Assembly (NCBI GenBank): GCA_965206775.1
Contig: CBDBKU010000003.1
Location: forward strand, 3,038,001-3,102,000
Length of the DNA: 64,000 nt
Source of the DNA: VXMF01 sp965206775
GTDB lineage: Bacteria > Acidobacteriota > Terriglobia > Bryobacterales > UBA6623
Reading direction: 5' to 3'
The notes beneath the pieces were generated by a model that did no database searches, was not told the DNA's origin, and was given only the letters and a program-made list of their open reading frames with translations. Positions 42,887 to 52,546 of the stretch are shown one piece after another. The translations under genes and the position numbers were made by a program. Numbering within the stretch: position 1 is the stretch's first letter; each line of letters opens with the position of its first letter.

Positions 42887-44320
42887 ATGGGACTGAACCA
42901 AGAGCGCGGGGAGTCGGCCGATTTCCCTGCAGACGACCTTGGATCGCTCTGGCGAGCGGTGCCGGACGCGATTCGGGGATCCAGCGAAGACTACGCTCGC
43001 ATACCCCTGTCACGGGCGATCGTGCTTCTCGCGATCCCCATGATGCTCGAACTCGTCATGGAGTCGACGTTCGGGCTGGTTGACATCTTCTTTGTCGGCA
43101 AACTTGGCTCGGCCGCCGTCGCAACTGTCGGCCTGACAGGTTCGCTAATCATCCTCGTATTTGCAATCGTGATGGGCCTTTCAATGGGCACCACCGCGAT
43201 GGTTGCTCGTCGGATCGGAGAGGGCAAGCCTGAAGCCGCAGGCGTTGCGGCCTGGCAGGCCATTCTCGCCGGAATCCTGGGAGCTGCTCCAATCAGCCTC
43301 TGCGGTGCGTTGCTCGCGCCCCAGATGCTCGGCTGGATGGGCGGCACGGAGGCGGTTATTGGGGGATACCGGTACACGGCGGTGCTCTTCGCAGGTTCGG
43401 TGACGATTTTCCTGCTCTTCCTGAACAACGCGATATTCCGGGGAGCGGGCGATGCGGCAGTGGCGATGAGATCCCTCTGGCTTGCCAATCTCATCAATAT
43501 CGCCTTGGACCCCCTCCTTATTTTCGGGATCGGGCCCTTTCCCAAACTCGGACTGTTCGGAGCGGCGCTTGCCACCACAATCGGTCGCGGGACGGGCGTT
43601 GCCTATCAGCTGGCCATGCTCTTCCGGGGGAACGGCCGCATTGCGATCACCAGAGATTGCATGCGGTGGCATCCGGCAGTGTTCAGGAGTCTCTTGCGGG
43701 TCTCCATCACAGGCATGGTCCAGTTCTTCGTGGCGACTGCCGCGTGGCTGGGCGTAACCCGAATCATCGCTGTGTTTGGCGAGACAGTCCTAGCCGGGTA
43801 CACGATCACGCTTCGGCTGATTCACTTCGCGATCCTGCCGTCATGGGGAGTGAGCAACGCAGCGGCAACCTTGGTTGGCCAGAGCCTCGGCGCGAATAAG
43901 CCGGACAGGGCCGAGCGGGCCGTTCTGGTGACAGGGTTCGTGAACTTCGCGATGCTTGGCATCATCGCGATCATCTTCTGGAGCTTCGCGAGACCGTTAA
44001 TCAACATCTTCACTTCCGAGCCGGGAGTCGTCGCGAACGGCGTGGAGAGCCTCAAGATCCTTAGCTCCGGCTATGTCTTCGCGGGCTTCTCGATGGTGTT
44101 CGGCCAAGCGTTCAACGGCTCCGGCGACACGGCAACGCCGGCATGGATCAATTTCCTAGTCTACTGGTGCTGGCAACTTCCGCTCGCCTATACTCTCGCC
44201 AAGCCGATGGGCATCGGAGTCATGGGGGTCTACATCTCTTTGGTCATCTCTGGGGCGACTTGGATGGTCGTGGGATACGTCCTGTTCCGTCGCGGCACCT
44301 GGAAGGAACAGAAGATTTGA
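42887..44320 (+). CDS. MATE-family efflux transporter
   Basis: A 477-residue multidrug and toxin extrusion antiporter with about 12 membrane helices in two halves. Typical motifs: LAIPMMLELVMESTFGLVDIFFVGKLG in helix 1-2, MGLSMGTTAMVARRIGEG, and in the second half GVSNAAATLVGQSLGANKPDRAERAV. The N-terminal 35-40 residues (GLNQERGESADF...) are a polar extension; a start at a later codon is possible. It follows the regulator by 119 nt and precedes the Kelch-SSS gene by 11 nt, so it is likely co-transcribed with the latter. Substrate unknown. Confidence 0.92.
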   Translation: MGLNQERGESADFPADDLGSLWRAVPDAIRGSSEDYARIPLSRAIVLLAIPMMLELVMESTFGLVDIFFVGKLGSAAVATVGLTGSLIILVFAIVMGLSMGTTAMVARRIGEGKPEAAGVAAWQAILAGILGAAPISLCGALLAPQMLGWMGGTEAVIGGYRYTAVLFAGSVTIFLLFLNNAIFRGAGDAAVAMRSLWLANLINIALDPLLIFGIGPFPKLGLFGAALATTIGRGTGVAYQLAMLFRGNGRIAITRDCMRWHPAVFRSLLRVSITGMVQFFVATAAWLGVTRIIAVFGETVLAGYTITLRLIHFAILPSWGVSNAAATLVGQSLGANKPDRAERAVLVTGFVNFAMLGIIAIIFWSFARPLINIFTSEPGVVANGVESLKILSSGYVFAGFSMVFGQAFNGSGDTATPAWINFLVYWCWQLPLAYTLAKPMGIGVMGVYISLVISGATWMVVGYVLFRRGTWKEQKI

Positions 44321-44331
44321 GGGCTCAGCAG

Positions 44332-46782
44332 ATGCGGCATGGCCACGCTGTTGTTCCGCTCCTGCTCGGATGCGTTGCTGTCAGCACTGCACTTGGCGCA
44401 GATCTGGAATGGACCAACCTGGAGCCCCTTCCTCATCCGGCCGGCGCTCAAGGTGCGTTCGTCGCAGTGATCGACGGCCGGCTCGTCGTCGCGGGCGGCA
44501 TCGAAACGGCCGAGGAACCCGGCAACGGCGATAGCCCCGCCGCCAAGGCGGAGGCCTGGGTGCTCGACTCGCCCGGCGGCGACTGGCGTCCGACAACCCC
44601 GCTCCCGGAGCCAGCGGCGTTCGGAGCTTCGGCCGCATCCGGCACGTTTGCGGTCTTCGCAGGAGGCTCCGCGGGAGACGGATCCGGTTTTCGCGCCGAC
44701 GCCTACCGGGCGAGCTTCCGCGGTGACGATCTCGAATACCGGGCTTTGCCGGCAATGCCCGAACCGAGAGGCCATGCAAACGGCGCGATTCTGGACGGCT
44801 TGATCTATGTGGCCGGCGGGTTCCGGATCGGAAACCCGCTGGAACCTACGAGCGACATGCTTCGCCTGGACCCTGCTGCGGCCGAACCGGCGTGGGATGT
44901 CGCTCCGCCGTTGCCGGGGCTCCCCCGGCGCTCGGCGGCTATGGCCGTCCAGGACGGGGCTCTTTTCCTGCTCGGAGGTGCCGTGCCGGCACAAGCAGGC
45001 GCCCCCCCTAGCGGCTCCCAAGCAATCGCGGACTCCTACCGGTTCGTGCCAGGAATCGGATGGACACGGGTTGCGGACAGGCCGTCGCCGGCGGTTGGTC
45101 AGGCGATTCCACTCGGACCGACCCACATCGCCTCGATAGGCAGCGACGGGCTTGGTGCGCTCGATGCGCTGGCGTACCACACGGTGACAGACACGTGGGT
45201 GAGTCTCGGCGAGCCGCCAGCTCCAGTGGCGGAAGCGAGCTTGGTGCCGTGGAACGACATGCTCGTTGCGTTGGTCGCGGGTCCGACACCAGGTGACGAA
45301 GCCTCTCCCGTCTTCGCTGCCAGCCTCCCAGCCTCCTCGTCTGGATTCTCGACTCTGGACTACTCAACCCTGATCGCTTACTTCGCAGTCCTCGTGGTGA
45401 TGGGCATCTACTTCGCGGGCAAGGGTTCTAGCACGGACGATTTCTTCCTAGCGGGAAGGCGGATGCCTTGGTGGGCAACGGGCCTCTCGATCTTCGGCAC
45501 GCAGCTTTCGTCGATCAGCTTCATGGCGGTGCCCGCCAAGGTCTATGCAACCGATTGGGTGTACTTCCTGCTGCAGATGACCATCGTCATGATCGCGGTT
45601 CCGGTCGTGTTCTTCTACCTGCCGTACTTCCGGCGGGTAAGGATGACCAGCGCCTACGAGTACCTCGAGAGCCGCTTCAACCTGCCGGTGCGGATGTATG
45701 CGAGTGTCTCGTTCGTGCTCTACCAGATGGGCCGAATGGCAATCGTGCTGTTCTTGCCTGCGATCGCCCTTTCCACCGTGACCGGCATCAGCGTTTACTC
45801 ATGCATTCTCGTGATGGGAGTGCTCTCGACTCTATACACCGTGATGGGCGGGATGAAGGCGGTGATCTGGACGGACGTGGTGCAGGTCTTCGTGCTTTAC
45901 GGAGGGGCGCTACTCAGCTTGGTGATCCTGCTGACCAGCATGGAGGGAGGACTCTCGGGCATCGTCTCCGCCGGGTTGGAATACGACAAATTCCACATGT
46001 TCAACTGGACGTGGGACTGGACAACGACAGCGGTTTGGGTGGTGCTTGTGGGGAACCTGTTCATGAACCTAGTGCCCTACACGTCGGACCAAGCAGTCGT
46101 GCAGCGATACTTCACGACCAAGGACGAGAAGGCGGCGGCCCGTTCGATCTGGACCAATGCGATTCTCATCATCCCGTCGACGCTGACGCTGTTCCTGCTC
46201 GGCACAAGCCTGTGGGCGTTCTACCGAGCCAATCCGGAACTTCTGAATCCCGCCCTGCCGACCGATTCGATCTTTCCGCTGTTCATCGCCCAGCAACTGC
46301 CGGCAGGCATAGCGGGCCTGTTGATCGCGGCGGTGTTCGCGGCGTCGATGTCCACGCTCGACAGCAGTCTCAACAGCGTCTCGGCTGCACTGGTAACGGA
46401 CTTTTTCGTGCGATTCCGGCCAGAGTCAAGCGACAGGCGGCGCCTATGGCTGGCTCGACTGCTAACTGCCGGACTTGGCGTCCTCGCGACAGCCACTTCC
46501 ATCGCGCTGGCCACGTTCGACGTCGGCTCGCTGTGGGACACGTTTCAGGGAATGATGGGCTTGCTGGGGGGCGGCCTTGCGGGTCTGTTCGCGCTGGGGA
46601 TCTTCTTCAAGTCAGCGAACGGCGCGGGCGCAATGACGGGAGCGATCTCCAGCGTGGTGATTCTCTACTTGGTCCAGCAGCATACGGACCTGCACTTCTT
46701 CCTGTACGGAGCAGTAGGGGTGCTCAGCTGCGTCGCAATCGGAGTCATCTCAAGCCACTGGTTTCGGACTTCCGCTCAATAG
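44332..46782 (+). CDS. Kelch beta-propeller fused to sodium:solute symporter
   Basis: An 816-residue fusion. A signal-like segment (GHAVVPLLLGCVAVSTALGA) is followed by a propeller of Kelch repeats to about residue 330 (GRLVVAGGIET, GTFAVFAGGS, GLIYVAGGFRIG, GALFLLGGAV), resembling the NanM-like mutarotase/epimerase propellers. From about 338 (LDYSTLIAYFAVLVVMGIYF) it is a full SSS symporter with about 13 helices (DDFFLAGRRMPWWATGLSIFGTQLSSISFM; AASMSTLDSSLNSVSAALVTDFF). A periplasmic sugar-handling domain tied to its importer suggests epimerisation or capture of a sialic-acid-like or other sugar acid before uptake. Start ATG 44332, 11 nt after the MATE stop; a TTG at 44317 is also possible. 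Confidence 0.88.
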   Translation: MRHGHAVVPLLLGCVAVSTALGADLEWTNLEPLPHPAGAQGAFVAVIDGRLVVAGGIETAEEPGNGDSPAAKAEAWVLDSPGGDWRPTTPLPEPAAFGASAASGTFAVFAGGSAGDGSGFRADAYRASFRGDDLEYRALPAMPEPRGHANGAILDGLIYVAGGFRIGNPLEPTSDMLRLDPAAAEPAWDVAPPLPGLPRRSAAMAVQDGALFLLGGAVPAQAGAPPSGSQAIADSYRFVPGIGWTRVADRPSPAVGQAIPLGPTHIASIGSDGLGALDALAYHTVTDTWVSLGEPPAPVAEASLVPWNDMLVALVAGPTPGDEASPVFAASLPASSSGFSTLDYSTLIAYFAVLVVMGIYFAGKGSSTDDFFLAGRRMPWWATGLSIFGTQLSSISFMAVPAKVYATDWVYFLLQMTIVMIAVPVVFFYLPYFRRVRMTSAYEYLESRFNLPVRMYASVSFVLYQMGRMAIVLFLPAIALSTVTGISVYSCILVMGVLSTLYTVMGGMKAVIWTDVVQVFVLYGGALLSLVILLTSMEGGLSGIVSAGLEYDKFHMFNWTWDWTTTAVWVVLVGNLFMNLVPYTSDQAVVQRYFTTKDEKAAARSIWTNAILIIPSTLTLFLLGTSLWAFYRANPELLNPALPTDSIFPLFIAQQLPAGIAGLLIAAVFAASMSTLDSSLNSVSAALVTDFFVRFRPESSDRRRLWLARLLTAGLGVLATATSIALATFDVGSLWDTFQGMMGLLGGGLAGLFALGIFFKSANGAGAMTGAISSVVILYLVQQHTDLHFFLYGAVGVLSCVAIGVISSHWFRTSAQ

Positions 46783-47798
46783 AATCAGCGAGTCGGCGAC
46801 AGGCGTTGCCGCGCGCCTGAAGCCAAATGGACGGACCGGGCCGACCGGCCCAAGGTCACGGAATCGTCAGCCCCGGAAACTAAACGCTCGTAATCTCCAA
46901 CCACCGAGATAGAAACAGGGCGATTCCAGGGACCATGACTAGTCAGACCGGTCCCTCGCTCGTGACTCGCACGCTCGGAAAAAGGCGTTCCCCTGTTCGG
47001 GATGCTTGGCCGGCAGCGCCGCTCTTGCACTCGTCGCGCGGGTGGTCAAGCTGATGGGCATGGCGGCTCCGGATCGGTGCCCGGCTAGTTCGGCCGAGCA
47101 GCCGCGACGACCTAATGGTGCAGTCGGAGATGAATTCGTTCCACGGGCGCGACGGTATCCACAACTCGCGTCAAAGAAGCCGCCCTTTCCGGCCCAGGCC
47201 CAGGCTGTCAGAGCCGTACCTGCATCAGCCGGGGAAATACGCTCGATATCGACGACCATTGTGCTTCCGCGCTGCTCGAGAGCGTCGGCGTGCTGGACGA
47301 GATCATAAGAAGGCCACGTGGTCGCCCCTGCGTCTGTCAGGAAATCCTGCGGATTCTCAAGCGTGAGGAGACGTGACACCGGAACTAGCGGTTCTCGGTC
47401 GAACGCTGTCCTCTCTCGGACCTCGCGGGACCGTCTATTTCCGGCCTGAAGAGTTGGACCCCGGCGACGCTGGCATTCCTGATGAAATGCGGACAGGCCC
47501 TGTGGGCCGGCACCGCGGGCAAAGCGGGCCGCTACTTCTCGCGGCGACCCGGATTGAACTCCGGGTGGTGCCAGCAGCGTGCCGGCAATTTGTCCACGCG
47601 GAGTTCCTCGCGCAGGCTCGCGAACAGGCGAACGCTGCTGCGGATCGATAACCTGTCGGCCACCTGCAGAACCGCACGACCCTCGGGCCACTAGCATCGG
47701 GCATCAGCCCAAGTCCCATTTGCCCCAGTAGACCTTGCGGACTCAGCGCAAGCCGATTGACCCAATACGCTGATAGGGTTTTAAATGATCGGATCTCA
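46783..47798. other. 1-kb region without a supported gene
   Basis: Between the symporter stop and the stop of a minus-strand secreted protein. Minus-strand frames contain protein-like stretches (for example PQDFLTDAGATTWPSYDL near 47340-47290) broken by stops and frame changes. That could be a decayed gene, but I cannot name a family. No tRNA or other RNA was recognised. Confidence 0.4.
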
Positions 47799-48455
47799 TC
47801 AATAGTAGAACGAGAACGACTCTCCAGCATTGTGAATGAAATCCGCAGCATTTGTGAGCCGGTTGTATGTTACCTGAAGGCGCTGACGTAAGAATCCTTC
47901 GGGATCAATAGCATTCGGTATCAGAGAAATGAGGTTCATTTCAGATGCAGTTCTCCTGAGATTCAAGGCGTGATTGTTTGCTTCTATTTTTGGATAATAG
48001 CTCACAAACGAGGCACTTCCTTGCTGTACGTTTGCCATGTAAATACTCTGATAGTTGATCAATTTGTTGCTCTCTCCAAGAAGGAGAGTCGCGTCCGCGG
48101 TCTCACCAAGCAGAGAAGCAAAAACCCAATTCACTTCTAGCGCAGCCCAACCGATATTGAAAACCGTAAGCTGTTCGACGGTGGTACCTGCTGTGTTTGC
48201 GACTTCTACGACGGCCTGGGCGGTGACGAAACTCTCGTAAGGAGTCGCGCCCCTGGAATCCATGAGCATCTGGCGGAAGGTGTCGATGCTGAAGCCTTCC
48301 GTGCCAGTCAGCACTGGGATCTCTGCAACGGTCTGCCTCGCCGAGCCAACGATCCGAAGGGCGTCGTCTACCCAAGCAGGCTCGGCGGCGGCAGGCTGGG
48401 CGATCGCTGACAGCGCCCCGATTGCAATGATGCAGATGCGAGTGTTCGTGGTCAT
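47799..48455 (-). CDS. Secreted protein of unknown function, AT-richer than its surroundings
   Basis: From ATG 48455, preceded by a strong ribosome-binding site (AAGGAG, 6 nt before the start), the product is 218 residues with a textbook Sec signal (RICIIAIGALSAIAQPAAAEP, cleavage after A-A-A or A-E). The mature part is rich in Ala, Asn, Ser and Thr and looks largely helical (for example SFVTAQAVVEVANTAGTTVEQ, then NWVFASLLGETADATLLLGESN). It ends SFSFYY and contains no Cys. I do not recognise a family. The base composition is visibly lower in GC than neighbouring genes and codons such as AAT, ATT and TTT are common, a sign of recent transfer. Confidence 0.72.
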   Translation of the reverse strand: MTTNTRICIIAIGALSAIAQPAAAEPAWVDDALRIVGSARQTVAEIPVLTGTEGFSIDTFRQMLMDSRGATPYESFVTAQAVVEVANTAGTTVEQLTVFNIGWAALEVNWVFASLLGETADATLLLGESNKLINYQSIYMANVQQGSASFVSYYPKIEANNHALNLRRTASEMNLISLIPNAIDPEGFLRQRLQVTYNRLTNAADFIHNAGESFSFYY

Positions 48456-48710
48456 TCGATGCTCCTTGCTATGGAAGGCAGCTTGCCCCGACTGGGGTGC
48501 AGTGTCCCTCAATCCGCTGAGACGTTCCCAGCACCGCCGCGGGTACAAGAACGCCATTCAAACTGCAGGCTCCGCCACCTTCTCGTGCAAGCCGAATGCG
48601 CTCACGCGCACGACTTCCGAACCGCTCGCCTGAGTCCCGCTCTCTCAACGCTCCGAACCGGCCCGGGAACCGGTGGCTGGTGCCGCTTGGTTCCAGCGGC
48701 ACGAACCACT

Positions 48711-50333
48711 CTATTCCCGGAGTCCGAAGACAAACATGGAGTTGCCTGACGAAATCGCGATCCGTTGCTTGCCACCGGCCGTGAACGTTATTGGCGACGC
48801 CGCCACCGTCCCGCCCAGGTTCATTGAGATGAGATTCTTCCCGGTGAACGAATCGAGCACGAGGAAGTACCCTTCCATGCTGCCGGTAATCAGCACGTCG
48901 CCTGCGGTTGAGAGGATGCCGCTCTCGCCGACACCCGACATCCGGAACTCCCATTCCATGTCGCCGGTCGTCGGAGACAGGGCCCGGATGGCGCCGTAGC
49001 CTTGTTGCTCCTCGGAATCTTCCATCGTGTTCGGGAATATGCCCTGCGGCAGACTGCCGACGTAGCGGTTCCCGCGGGTGTAGGTCGGGTCCCCCTTGTG
49101 AAAAATGCTCGAGTACTCCCACGACGATACGTAAAATAGCCCGGTCTTCGCGCTGTAGGCTGGCGAGTACCAGTTCGTCCCGCCCTGCACCGCTGGCCAC
49201 ACGCGAACACCTTCTCGAGTTGGCGATGCTTCCGGAATCCTGATCGGCCGGCCGTTTTCGTCGAGCCCCTTCGCCCAGGTCACCTTGACGAAGTTCTTTC
49301 CGTGGAGAAACTCGCCGGTCTCGCGATCAAGCACGTAGAAGAATCCGTTGCGGTTCGCCCAGAGCATGAGCTTGCGCTGCTCGCCTTCCCACTCGCGGTC
49401 GACCAGAACCGGAATCTGCACCGAGTCCCAGTCCCATTCGTCGTGGGGCGTGAACTGGAAGTGCCACTTGAGCTCTCCAGTGTCAGGGTCGAGGGCAACA
49501 ACAGAATCCGAGTAAAGGTTGTCTCCCATCCGCACGTCCCCGTTCCAGTCCGGCGCGGGGTTTCCGACTCCCCAATAGGTCAGGTTGAGATCAGGGTCGT
49601 ACGATCCAGTTAGCCAAATCGACCCGCCACCACGCTTCCAGGAGTCACCCGACCAAGTCTCGTGTCCGGGCTCTCCCGGGCCCGGAATTGTATTGAAGCG
49701 CCAGATCTCGTCGCCGTTCTTCGGATCAAGCGCAACGATGAAGCCGCGGATGCCGTACTCGCCGCCTGCGGAGCCCAAGATCAGCTTGTCCTTCAATACC
49801 AGAGGGGCGTGCGTAAGGGAGTACCCTCCGGTCGTGTCGACGATCTGCCTGGAAAACACAACGCCGCCGGTCTTCGCGTCGAGAGCGACCAACTTGCCGT
49901 CGATCGTGCCCATGTACAAGGTGTCGCCCAAGATCGCTAGCCCGCGATTGACCCGGCCGCAGCACACGTTGACCTTGACATCCATCACGTGGGTGTACTG
50001 CCAGAACTGGCGGCCCGTCACAGCGTCGATGGCGACGACGTCGTTCGGCATCTGCACTGCGTAGACCACGTCGTCGACCACCAATGGGGTCATTTCGTAT
50101 TTCTCGAGCGATTGGGCCTGAAACACCCACTTCAACTCAAGATCGGCGACGTTCTCGCGATTGATCTGATCAAGGGGCGAGTGGTGCTGGCTCGCGTACG
50201 TGCGGTTGTACGTGAGCCAATTGCCGGGCTCCTCATCGGCATGCATGATGCGCTCGAACGTGACCTGGGCTCCGAGTTGTGCGGCCAGGATCGCAGCACA
50301 GGCCGCAATGCAAACAACGCTACTCCGTGGCAT
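48711..50333 (-). CDS. PQQ-dependent alcohol dehydrogenase (quinoprotein), lanthanide-type DxD
   Basis: Periplasmic quinoprotein dehydrogenase of the methanol/ethanol family, 540 residues, with a signal peptide (about 1-22). It is an eight-blade propeller with W-motifs such as DPKNGDEIWRF and DPDTGELKWHF. The vicinal disulfide pair is C124-C125 (VCCGRVNRG). The catalytic segment TPHDEWDWD has the catalytic Asp301 followed two residues later by Asp303, the DxD pair that marks lanthanide-dependent enzymes such as XoxF (MxaF has Ala there). It would oxidise an alcohol and pass electrons to cytochrome c. The start overlaps the stop of the upstream cytochrome gene by 14 nt. Confidence 0.9.
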   Translation of the reverse strand: MPRSSVVCIAACAAILAAQLGAQVTFERIMHADEEPGNWLTYNRTYASQHHSPLDQINRENVADLELKWVFQAQSLEKYEMTPLVVDDVVYAVQMPNDVVAIDAVTGRQFWQYTHVMDVKVNVCCGRVNRGLAILGDTLYMGTIDGKLVALDAKTGGVVFSRQIVDTTGGYSLTHAPLVLKDKLILGSAGGEYGIRGFIVALDPKNGDEIWRFNTIPGPGEPGHETWSGDSWKRGGGSIWLTGSYDPDLNLTYWGVGNPAPDWNGDVRMGDNLYSDSVVALDPDTGELKWHFQFTPHDEWDWDSVQIPVLVDREWEGEQRKLMLWANRNGFFYVLDRETGEFLHGKNFVKVTWAKGLDENGRPIRIPEASPTREGVRVWPAVQGGTNWYSPAYSAKTGLFYVSSWEYSSIFHKGDPTYTRGNRYVGSLPQGIFPNTMEDSEEQQGYGAIRALSPTTGDMEWEFRMSGVGESGILSTAGDVLITGSMEGYFLVLDSFTGKNLISMNLGGTVAASPITFTAGGKQRIAISSGNSMFVFGLRE

Positions 50334-51120
50334 CGGATGCCTCCCTCAGCCGTTGGCTCGCCAGGTAAGCGACGAGATTCTCGAAATCGTCCTCTTGGAT
50401 CTTGCCTTCGAAAGAGGGCATTCCCGAGGAGCGGTCGACCTCGAATTCCGCTAGGTCTGCCTTGCGGAGCGACACCAGTTGGCCCGCCGCATCAATGAGC
50501 TGGACCGAGAATGTGTCCTCGTTCATCCGCATTCCGGATATCTGCTTGCCATCGCTGGTCTTCGCCCGCGCGATCCAATGCTGCGGGTAGACCGCCTCGT
50601 TCGGCTGCAGCACGGCGGCTTGCAGGTGGCCAAGGGACCTCATTGCGCCGATGTCGCTTAGATCCGGGCCCATGCGGCCGCCTTCGCCGCGGATCCTGTG
50701 GCAGCCGTTGCATCCGTTAGCCGCGTAGACGGCTTTGCCTTTTCCGGGGTCGCCCGTTGCAAGCTCGGCACCTCGCCCTTGACTGAGCGAGCGAACGAAT
50801 GCGACTAGCCGCCACAGCTGGCGGCCGTTAAAGAAGATCCCCGGCATCTCTGTCCCGGGTATTCCGACGGAAATCGTGGTGAAAACGTCCCTGTCCGTGC
50901 CGCCATGCCGAAACATCCCGGTGGTGAGGTTGACACCCCGTCCCCCTTCGCCTTCGATGCCGTGGCAGACTGCGCAGTGGGACCGGTACAGCCGTCCTCC
51001 GGCTTCTACATCCGAAGACGACGTGAACGGATTCGTTACCGCGTCGTCGGCGTGCTGGGCGGCTCCCGGAAGAACCACCAGCGTGGCGGCGAGCGATAAC
51101 ACAATGTATCGAGATTGCAA
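50320..51120 (-). CDS. Dihaem cytochrome c, electron acceptor for the quinoprotein
   Basis: A 266-residue exported protein (signal about 1-22) with two c-type haem sites, C49-A-V-C52-H53 and C137-N-G-C140-H141. Methionine ligands are probably in TEMPGIFF (first domain) and in the later SGMPSFEGK region. The C-terminal part (HWIARAKTSDGKQISGMRMNEDTFSVQLID) matches the domain seen in cytochromes paired with PQQ dehydrogenases. It overlaps the quinoprotein gene by 14 nt, so the two are made together and likely form one electron-transfer unit. Confidence 0.9.
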   Translation of the reverse strand: MQSRYIVLSLAATLVVLPGAAQHADDAVTNPFTSSSDVEAGGRLYRSHCAVCHGIEGEGGRGVNLTTGMFRHGGTDRDVFTTISVGIPGTEMPGIFFNGRQLWRLVAFVRSLSQGRGAELATGDPGKGKAVYAANGCNGCHRIRGEGGRMGPDLSDIGAMRSLGHLQAAVLQPNEAVYPQHWIARAKTSDGKQISGMRMNEDTFSVQLIDAAGQLVSLRKADLAEFEVDRSSGMPSFEGKIQEDDFENLVAYLASQRLREASDATE

Positions 51121-51208
51121 AGCACCCCTCCTGCAGCCGGCCCCATGCCGGCTGACCGCAGATATTTTAGCCGAAAACGAAAAGCGCCGAAGTGGATCCG
51201 CACTGAAA

Positions 51209-52546
51209 CTACTGTTCCCAGAGGCGCAAGCACATCAATGTATCCTGGTCCCGGGCGAAGAACAGGCCGTTGGCAATGGCCGGGAACGCTCGGGTCTCGC
51301 GCGCGAGGATCTGAGCTCGGGAAATGGCCTCGAACTTCTCACGAGAGGCCGCAGCCACCACCAATTCTCCCGACTCTAGCAAGAGCAGCAGGCGATCCCC
51401 GACCCGCGTGACGGTTCCGGGGCGGATATCGTCTGTCGACCAGAGCACCTTCCCCGTCTCCAAGTCGACTGCCCTCAGGCTTTGCCCGTACTCCTGGCGG
51501 CCGTGGAATCCAAACAGAGTGCGACCATGCAGGACACAACTGGAGTAGTGATTGTCGATGACACCCTCGCCCGACCAAAGCTCCTCGATCTTCCGGTTGC
51601 AGAGCTTCATCGCGATCGATCCGGTACCGTAGGACGCCGAGAGAAACACGAAGTCTCCAGACACGATGGGAGTCGCCGAATTGACTGCGGCGTTGCTTCG
51701 GGAACGCCAGCGGCGCTCGTAAAGCACCTCGCCCGTGGAAGGCTCAATCACTGCGAGCCCCTCCCTCGTGAAGAACACTGCCACTTTGGCTCCATCGATG
51801 AGAGCCCCCACTGGCGACGAATAGCTCGCTGCGTGATCGGTAGCCTTCCAGAGGGTTTCGCCAGTATCCGAGTCAAACGCCACGATGCCCGCTCCGCCGG
51901 TTCCGCCGATGTTGGCGAGCACCCTTCCCTCCATCACGAGCGGAGTCGAAGCCGCACCGAAGAATCCCTTGCGCACGCCGAACTCGGAATGCGTGTCCAA
52001 GCCCCAGATCCTGCGACCTGTTTCAAAGTCGATGCAGTGCAGCCAGCCCTCGGCACCGAACGTGTAGACTTTTCCGTCGTCGACGACCGGGGTAGCACGC
52101 GGTCCGTTGTCGAATCCGAAATCGTCCCTGTACTTCGTCTCGTAAGAGAACTTCCAAACGCTCTGTCCGCTATCGGATCGCAGCGCCTCCACAACTTCCT
52201 GATTGCCCTGACGATGGAAGATAACCAAGCGCTCGCGAGCAACGACCGGCGCGCTGAAGCCGGCGCCGATCGGCCGATCCCAGACAAGCTCGGGACCCGC
52301 AGGTGGAAATGCCTCAATGCTCACGTCACCGGGGTAGATGCCATCCCTCTCGGAACCGCGGAACTGCGGCCAATCCTGGCCCCAGGCTCCCGTGACCAAG
52401 CAAAAGGCAACAGCTGACACTGCCATGCAAGCTCTGACGGACTGCGACGCAGCACTGGCGCTCCGCCCGAGCCTGCAGAGACTCCGGAATGACGCTCGAA
52501 GCCTGAATGCTGCAGACCGACTCTGCATATTCAGATTCCCGACCAT
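51209..52546 (-). CDS. Secreted PQQ-like beta-propeller protein (BamB/quinoprotein-like)
   Basis: A 445-residue protein with PQQ-like repeats: DWPQFRG start of the mature part, SDSGQSVWKF, DFETGRRIWGL, DSDTGETLWKA, PSTGEVLYERRW, DLETGKVLWST. It lacks the vicinal cysteines and catalytic Asp region of true PQQ dehydrogenases, so it is a structural or binding propeller. The form with WPQFRG is common in Planctomycetes and Acidobacteria. The start is uncertain: ATG 52546 gives a long n-region, and a later Met (52426) gives a short signal MAVSAVAFCLVTGAWG. It overlaps the end of ubiX by 16 nt. Same strand as the quinoprotein genes, 88 nt before the cytochrome. Confidence 0.8.
   Translation of the reverse strand: MVGNLNMQSRSAAFRLRASFRSLCRLGRSASAASQSVRACMAVSAVAFCLVTGAWGQDWPQFRGSERDGIYPGDVSIEAFPPAGPELVWDRPIGAGFSAPVVARERLVIFHRQGNQEVVEALRSDSGQSVWKFSYETKYRDDFGFDNGPRATPVVDDGKVYTFGAEGWLHCIDFETGRRIWGLDTHSEFGVRKGFFGAASTPLVMEGRVLANIGGTGGAGIVAFDSDTGETLWKATDHAASYSSPVGALIDGAKVAVFFTREGLAVIEPSTGEVLYERRWRSRSNAAVNSATPIVSGDFVFLSASYGTGSIAMKLCNRKIEELWSGEGVIDNHYSSCVLHGRTLFGFHGRQEYGQSLRAVDLETGKVLWSTDDIRPGTVTRVGDRLLLLLESGELVVAAASREKFEAISRAQILARETRAFPAIANGLFFARDQDTLMCLRLWEQ

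Noticed and set aside
45468..46820. 450-residue open frame overlapping the Kelch-SSS gene in another frame
   Set aside because: Arg/Gly/Asp-rich translation without motifs; the symporter frame is clearly the coding one.
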